Positions 58,901 to 64,000 of a DNA stretch of 64,000 nucleotides are shown piece after piece. The notes beneath the pieces are model-generated. The model did not search any database and was not told where the DNA came from. It saw only the letters and a list, made by a program, of their open reading frames with translations. Numbering within the stretch: position 1 is the first letter of the stretch; every line of letters starts with the position of its first letter. This stretch comes from Taxillus chinensis (taxonomy: Eukaryota; Streptophyta; Magnoliopsida; Santalales; Loranthaceae): the NCBI GenBank assembly GCA_023512835.1, contig CM042087.1:46172249-46236248 (forward strand), given 5' to 3'. Made by a program: the position numbers and the translations under genes.

Positions 58901-61900
58901 GTATTTTTAAACCTTGACTTAACGAACTTTGGGTTACTTCCCCGAAAGATTGGTGTTTGTCCGGAACAGATTTAGTCACCTCCCCAACAGGTTTATGTTC
59001 ACCCATGGTGAACAAATGGCCTCAATTGATAGTAGCACCCCAAACAAAGAAGCAAAAGTAGAGGTTCAATATCTATGACAGATCAAAGACTTTTCCTAGT
59101 CAGCAAGTGGAGTCAAATAGTCATGAAGGAGGAGGAAGGGATGTAAGAAGAGTTGATCCTACGACTGTGTAGGTTTGGATGGACGGAGGCATTGGGTACT
59201 ATTGACGACAGTGGAAAACTCTGGTGAAGATGGAAGGAAACTCCAATGATGGAGTGGAAGCACTAGAAAAGATCTCTAACTGGGGTTGGCATGAGCTGAG
59301 CAGGGACAACTGGCTGGTTGTCTTCCAGTGAGTGACAAGCAACAGAGCAGCGGCGATTGACGACAACAAGCAAGGACAGGCCAGATAGCAGAGAAAGCTG
59401 ATGTGATCAGAGTAGGTTGCTATGTGATGAGCAACAATCAACAACAGAAGCAGTGCTAGGTTCTCCTAGGCCAGATGGAGCTAGGGTTCCTAGCATTCAG
59501 ACTCCATTTTGTTAGGGAGAATCCAGCTTGGACACCTTGTTCACAAAAAAGAATACAAAAATAAAAGATAATATCATCCATTATGCACTTTGCACAGTAT
59601 ATAAAGTTTTCATGCTTGGGAATCAAGGCAAGATCTCTCCATAGTCAATCTAAGATCCCTTGCTTGGGAGTCAAGCTATAATCTCCTTAGGATCCAATTA
59701 GGATCTTTCCCATATCATAACACACAAATATAATTAAAACTCTTTGAAGTACCAAAAAAAATGACCTTATTAAATGATGTACCAAATAAGAATTACCAAT
59801 TTTGTTTGCTACATCACACCATGATAATAAACTCGCAAACAAACAATCCATAAAGGATCAAAGCACAATAGGAGAAGCAAAGCAGAATCCTCCACATCAA
59901 TCATCGTCTGCCATTGTCGAAGCCACCTCCTTGCCGATCATCGTCGAACTAGCCTCCTCTTCTATCGTCATCTGCCATCTTCAAAACCCCGCTCTCCATT
60001 GTTTACTTTGTTTGCTCCATCACCAATCCTCTACTCTGTCGTCTATTCCAACGACCTCATCGTGGTAGTCTATTGTCTTTCTCTCATTAATCACAAATTG
60101 CGATTAATTTATGGTGTTTCTTTTAATACTAATTTATTTAATTTTTATTTCTATTTTATTCATCTATGACAATGAGATACCCGTCTCGGCGTACAACATA
60201 CGATTTGTATTGTATTGTGTTTTGTACTTTTAAACCTTGACTGATACAATGTCAAAACCATTCTCAACATATTGATAATAATTTTCATGCCAAGCATTTT
60301 TTTATAAAAGCAAAAACCTTGACCGATACAATGTGAAAACCTTTTCATCTCATGATGTAGAGAAAGAAAAGGAAAAAACCAACTCTAACACCACACTAAT
60401 CTCCTCGTGATTTTAAAAAAAAAAATACACTGCTTCAACTATTCCATTGTGAAGAACTATTGTTTACTATTTTTTTAAATATACATTAAAAATATATTTC
60501 TCACCAACCAAAACCGCCAATTTCTTTCTTGCTTCGAATGAATAAAAATAATATATATATTTTTTTGATAAGTAGTGAATTTTATTAAAAACTAAGTACA
60601 CAAGAAGTGCACAAGAAAGAGAATACAAACAGAAGAAAGGAAAAAATCCAAGTCAACCGAGGTTAAAAGGAACAAACAGAAATAACATCAAAAAGAGAAG
60701 AAAGACGCAAATGCCCAGATCCAACCAAACAATCCCCAAGGCACCGGAGAAAACAAAGTTTAAGCTCATCCAAGCGGCTTTCGCAACCTTGAAAGAGACG
60801 AGCATTCCTCTCCCGCCAGAGACACCAAAGAATGCAATGAGGAATGGCGCGCCAGACCGCAGATTTGCGGCCCACCCGCCCCTGCCAGGAGGAGAAAAGC
60901 CCAAGAACATGGGGAGGCATCACCCAAGACAGACCAAACAACCCCAAGAATAAAAATAATATATTTAAATAGAATAGAGATAGAATATATAGTATTGGAG
61001 TATATTGCTTTTTAAATAACTATATTTAAATATAACAGAGATTAGAATAATATAAATAATCAATAGCCACTGATATCAAATAGAAAAATAGAGACAAAAT
61101 TGTTTATGTTATGCAAACAAAAGGAAGAATCGATTGTAAAAGGCAGTATATGGTTTTGGACAGTCAAGGGCACCATCTAGTGCCTAGATTGTAAAATAAC
61201 TGCATTCATATTTTAACTTTTTTTTACAAATATAAGTAAAATTATAGAACAATGCCACACAATTCAAAAAATGTTATAAAAAAATATGATTCAAAAACCA
61301 CAAATTCATATATATATATAATACAAAATATATCCATATTATTGTTATCAAAATGCAAACTAAAAATTAAATCAAGTAGCAAAATTTATGAATTACAATA
61401 AACTAGTGGTACGTTAAATATTTTATTTATATTGTAGTGAAAGAAAATAAAAGAAAGATAGTTTAGACAATTTGGATATGAACAGAAGGCAATTACCATT
61501 ATTTTCATCAAATGAAACTATTTTAAAACTAAGATGGATTACCCTTTTTACAACAAGGGGAAGACTTCATGTACGAAAATCTAAAAAGGATGCATCATCT
61601 CTACTTAATCTCTATTAAATATTAATTTTAATAAATAATATATCCTAATAATATCTATAGTAATACGAATAGTGTTCCCAAGAAAATTATTTCTAAAATA
61701 AATACAAGAGAAAAAATTTTATTATTAGATGCATCATTTCAATATTTCACAAGGTCTCAAGAGGCAAGTAATCCCATGAAGCCAAACAAAAGGAGGGGCT
61801 ATAATGTCATTACACAGCCAAAATCACTCCAATTCACCCCAAAACTACCAGAACCTTTAGAGGACAATAACTTAAGATGGTTTCTTATCATTGCATAGAA

Positions 61901-62776
61901 CATCTGGCCAATTCATATTTTCCATTGGATTTGGTATTCGGGCTACATGGCCAGAATATATGAACTTGGAAAAATCTAAACTCCCATTTGCTCCTAATCA
62001 TGTGTAGAAAACAAACCAAGTCACATTCAAAATTATCCCGTCCTCTATCTTTTCCCTCTTCTAAGGTACCTCCATAATGCAAAGACAACATTTTAGTTAC
62101 CAGCTCCAAAAAGAATGTTTTATAGTTTTGCTAGGCGATCAAATTCACTGGAATTGTCGCTCTTCAACAGGTCCCATTCAACTTCAGCAGCGAGCAATTC
62201 ATGAGTACTCACATTAAAATTTCAGGGAAAGAGCAGCACTGCAACTTGGGAGTGTTTTGAAATATTTCAATTTCATATTTTTGGAAATCGCATATTGATT
62301 CTAATTTTGGAGAATGAGTAGTTTTTTTCCCCTTTTTATGGAATGATCTAAAGCCCAAAAGAACACTTCATTTCATTGAACTATTAGAGTGAATCTAAGC
62401 TGTTCTTAATTTTCAAAATACAAAAAAGAGAAATGGAGAAACGAAAAGTTGTTGTCCAAGGAGTAGATGTTTTATCCCATGAAGTATTTCTATCCCACGT
62501 ACGCATTAAAAATCATTTAACCTAATGGCATCATAGATTTCTGTCATCTTTAGAGTGGATTAGAGATTTCTGAATAATTCAATGGTTGCCTCTCTTTTGA
62601 CTTCAGGAAAACCCCTGAGGTCCAGTTCAGGGCCTAAAAGGTACATTTTGCCTTATTTGAACGAAAATATTATAACAAAAAATACCTTTGCTTGAATATA
62701 TTTCTCCTTCAGGTATATGGCATCTTTAGGGCACGGTTTAACAATTGGCTCCATTAAAGAATCTGGTTCATCCATT
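52928..62776 (-). CDS. AGD: AGD-type ArfGAP (BAR-PH-ArfGAP-ANK), last three exons
   Basis: Plant AGD1-4 proteins activate GTP hydrolysis by ARF GTPases in vesicle traffic and carry BAR, PH, ArfGAP and ankyrin domains. Only the C-terminal part is in the window. Minus-strand exons 62776-62686, 54028-53565 and 53042-52928 join in phase and end at TGA 52928-52930, giving 222 residues. They read MDEPDSLMEPIVKPCPKDAI (linker after the GAP domain), YVEKLFVRKPG, LREVYRLIVTSNMNIINTCY, KDSNEPASCLQGCSLLHLAC, the ankyrin repeats (LLLQFGADINMQDFHGRTPL, LAKYLLKRGARPS) and MEMGSITDDGLFILLAQSE. This resembles AGD2/AGD4 more than others by memory; the paralogue is not settled. BAR, PH and GAP exons must lie beyond 64000. 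The intron between the first two exons is 8.66 kb. Confidence 0.88.
54029..54962 (-). other. AGD intron segment between exon and Copia element
   Basis: Contains CA-rich runs (54515-54538) and moderately complex sequence at 54540-54830 that could be another old insertion. No coding or terminal repeat structure was recognised. Confidence 0.35.
54963..55151 (-). repeat. Copia LTR (3' in element orientation)
   Basis: 189 bp; starts TGTTGACAAAGAAG and ends TAGCACACA. It shares most of its sequence with 59538-59726 but with many substitutions, so the insertion is not recent. Confidence 0.88.
58069..58923. mobile_element. Element nested in Copia gag, TTAAC target duplication
   Basis: The gag reading (start side at 58924-59010, continuing at 58068) is split by 845 bp (58074-58918) flanked by TTAAC at 58069-58073 and 58919-58923. 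On the minus strand the insert begins GTCAAGGTTTAAAAATACGA; a related start (GTCAAGGTTTAAAAGTAC) occurs at about 60242, so it belongs to a repeat family. No ORF or class-defining terminus was recognised. Confidence 0.65.
59538..59726 (-). repeat. Copia LTR (5' in element orientation)
   Basis: 189 bp; starts TGTTCACAAAAAAG and ends ATAACACACA. The sequence on its internal side is not a clear initiator-tRNA-Met primer site. Confidence 0.88.
59727..60539. other. AGD intron segment with a second CCTTGAC-end repeat
   Basis: About 59800-60240 resembles the nested element at one end (TTTTAAACCTTGAC on the + strand). CTTGACTGATACAATGT near 60237 and CTTGACCGATACAATGT near 60319 form a short direct repeat 82 bp apart. 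No gene was seen. Confidence 0.4.
60540..60964 (-). mobile_element. 5'-truncated L1-type LINE with 17-bp target duplication
   Basis: The insert (60557-60947) is flanked by a perfect 17-bp duplication, GAATAAAAATAATATAT, at 60540-60556 and 60948-60964. On the minus strand it encodes the C-terminus of a plant L1 ORF2 (LFGLSWVMPPHVLGL, IPHCILWCLWRERNARLFQG, LFDVISVCSF) and ends in an A-rich tail (+ strand TTTTTTTGATAAG). A 5' truncation with a tail and long duplications is typical of target-primed reverse transcription. The duplications are intact, so insertion was recent. Confidence 0.9.
60965..62685 (-). other. Remainder of the AGD long intron
   Basis: AT-rich sequence without recognisable coding or terminal repeat structure. 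A minus-strand frame at 61888-62109 has no domain. Confidence 0.45.
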
Positions 62777-63351
62777 CTGCGTAAAGATAATCAATTGCAA
62801 TGGAAACAAGAAACCAACTGTAAAGTTTTTATGACATGAAGTTGTGCAAGATATCAATTAATTAAAAAATCAAAGCAAGAATAAAAAATTTGTGCAGTTT
62901 AAATATGACATTTTGTGGAGTCACTTCACAAAAACATTAACCAAAATTAAGGGGGTTTGGTGGGTGTTACGAATGTTTTGGGACTGCGTGGCATGGATAT
63001 ATTAATTCCATCAAGAAAACATTTGCTCAGGTTTGCGGTCAATAAAACATTGGCAAGCAATGATCAAAGGCCTATTGTTGTCCCTCAATGATAAATTGTA
63101 TATTTGTGACGAGATTGAGGGTGTAACATTGTCTAAATGAGTATTGACAGTAGATTCAACATGCAGTAGAATAAATTCCAGTATTTAAAACATCTTACAG
63201 TACCCAGGCAACTTTGAAGTCAGATAGAGTATAAATATGATTGAGGAGATTTGGATTGGAGGCTCTGTGAGAATCGTCCAAGGGCAGCAACAATATAATG
63301 TTACCGTTGCCTGCAGCTTGAATTTCTTATAAGATAGTATAAAAGCCCTAG

Positions 63352-63400
<49 letters not shown>

Positions 63401-64000
63401 GAGAAAAATCAGGGTTTAAAATCACATCATCCATTGGCCTGAGGTCTATGCCTATGCACACCCAAAGAGGGGTCCCCTTCGCAGCCCTTGCATACTCAGT
63501 CTGTCACTTTATAAGTAAACCCACAACATGAGTTGTGACAAACCATGAACTAGTTAACTTCATGCCTGGGAGGGTCAGGTATATTATAACACAAAAAATC
63601 ATGTTCTCATCAACCAAGGTTGTAGGTGTTTCCAACCAGCTCTGTGGAATGATTTTCTACTGCAGGTAGCAAATTATTTCCCCACAATTTATGCAGTAAA
63701 TCATTTATCAATTTATTTGAGTTGAACAAAAGTGATACACGGTTGATCAAGAGGAGAAATTGTCATTGCTGGTGAGCAACCTAGGGAACACAAATTTGAA
63801 GTAGTTTCCCACTTTCCAAGCATATTTCATCACGCTTGATGGGACGAGCTATTTCATTTGGTCAAAATCTATTTCAAAGGTACCTTGAAGAGACAGAGAC
63901 CAAAGGAGGCAGTCAATGGAGTCAAAAGGGAGCCTTTTCCTCCCTTGGGGCAATCCTTTGCTTCATTACGGGTGAAGGATTGTCATCAAAACATAAAATC
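62777..64000. other. AGD upstream intron, no exon recognised
   Basis: No further AGD exon was identified upstream of 62776 within the window; the ArfGAP zinc finger is not present. A CT microsatellite covers 63355-63398. The rest is moderately complex non-coding sequence. Confidence 0.45.
63355..63398. repeat. (CT)n microsatellite
   Basis: A 44-bp CT run within intronic sequence of the AGD gene. Confidence 0.9.

Larger units (their letters stand above)
54963..59726 (-). mobile_element. Ty1/copia LTR retrotransposon in AGD intron
   Basis: LTRs of 189 bp each lie at 54963-55151 and 59538-59726 (TGTT..ACA to ..CACACA), with flanking AATAC and AATAT as a 5-bp target duplication with one change. 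A polypurine tract (complement of CCCTTTCCTTC) adjoins the left LTR. Minus-strand remnants run in Copia order: gag start near 59010, gag core (58078-57640; KYHFNGTNFSLWKN), zinc knuckle (57480-57420; CHKGHMEWTCPQH), protease/GAG_pre region (DHMTG near 57265), RT (56420-56090; YFDTFSLVAKMTSIWLIVSM, KNAFLN), RNase H (55579-55376; SKKQKIVFRSNAKFEYRAMA). All are interrupted by stops. A second element is nested in gag. The orientation is the same as the host gene. Confidence 0.9.

Noticed and set aside
59199..59444. Minus-strand ORF in the Copia leader as a possible gene.
   Set aside because: It lies between the 5' LTR and the gag start and has no recognisable domain.
60711..60953. Plus-strand ORF of 80 codons, Pro/Lys-rich.
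   Set aside because: It is antisense to the LINE ORF2 C-terminus, which has clear family motifs.
1..64000. Search for tRNA genes, CRISPR arrays, riboswitches or prokaryotic operons.
   Set aside because: Initiator-tRNA-like words occur only as retroelement primer sites and the SINE head; no cloverleaf, spaced repeats or operon structure was seen.

Overview
The window is nuclear DNA of a eudicot flowering plant. The genes are split by many GT-AG introns, their products match plant families (an N-degron E3 ligase, a chloroplast RAD52-like protein, TAF15, a SANT/DUF3755 protein, an ACAP-type ArfGAP), and the spaces between and inside genes are AT-rich and full of plant transposable elements. The species cannot be named from this stretch. 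No CRISPR array, prokaryotic operon or intact RNA gene was seen.

Layout: (1) 32-4203, + strand, a PRT1-like RING/RING/ZZ ubiquitin ligase gene with an in-frame stop in exon 4 and a probable frameshift near its 3' end. (2) 4204-9370, AT-rich spacer holding a ~1 kb foldback element with GC-rich outer arms. (3) 9481-16010, + strand, a chloroplast RAD52-like gene (RAD52-2) whose last intron is 5.4 kb and holds MITEs, one with a 9-bp target duplication. (4) 16011-24600, spacer with a hAT-like MITE and a Ty3/gypsy chromovirus (minus strand). The chromovirus LTRs are identical, its pol has at least six one-base frameshifts, and a ~375-bp copy of the upstream target sequence follows its truncated right LTR. 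(5) 26367-32245, + strand, TAF15 in eight coding exons, with a tRNA-derived SINE in its last intron. (6) About 34090-34951, scrambled and partly inverted 25S rDNA pieces between inverted AT-rich flanks. (7) 36639-45338, + strand, a SANT + DUF3755 protein in seven coding exons; its introns carry Copia relics and a MITE. (8) 45339-52927, spacer with a decayed chromovirus-type LTR and an unrecognised ORF. (9) 52928-62776, minus strand, the last three exons of an AGD-type (BAR-PH-ArfGAP-ANK) gene whose penultimate intron spans 8.5 kb and contains a Copia element with a nested insertion and a LINE fragment with perfect target duplications.

The genes are unrelated housekeeping or regulatory loci and do not form a pathway. 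The main interest is structural: captured and rearranged rDNA, an insertion beside what looks like its own empty site (biological recombination or a haplotype join in the assembly), and nested, datable transposon insertions in introns.
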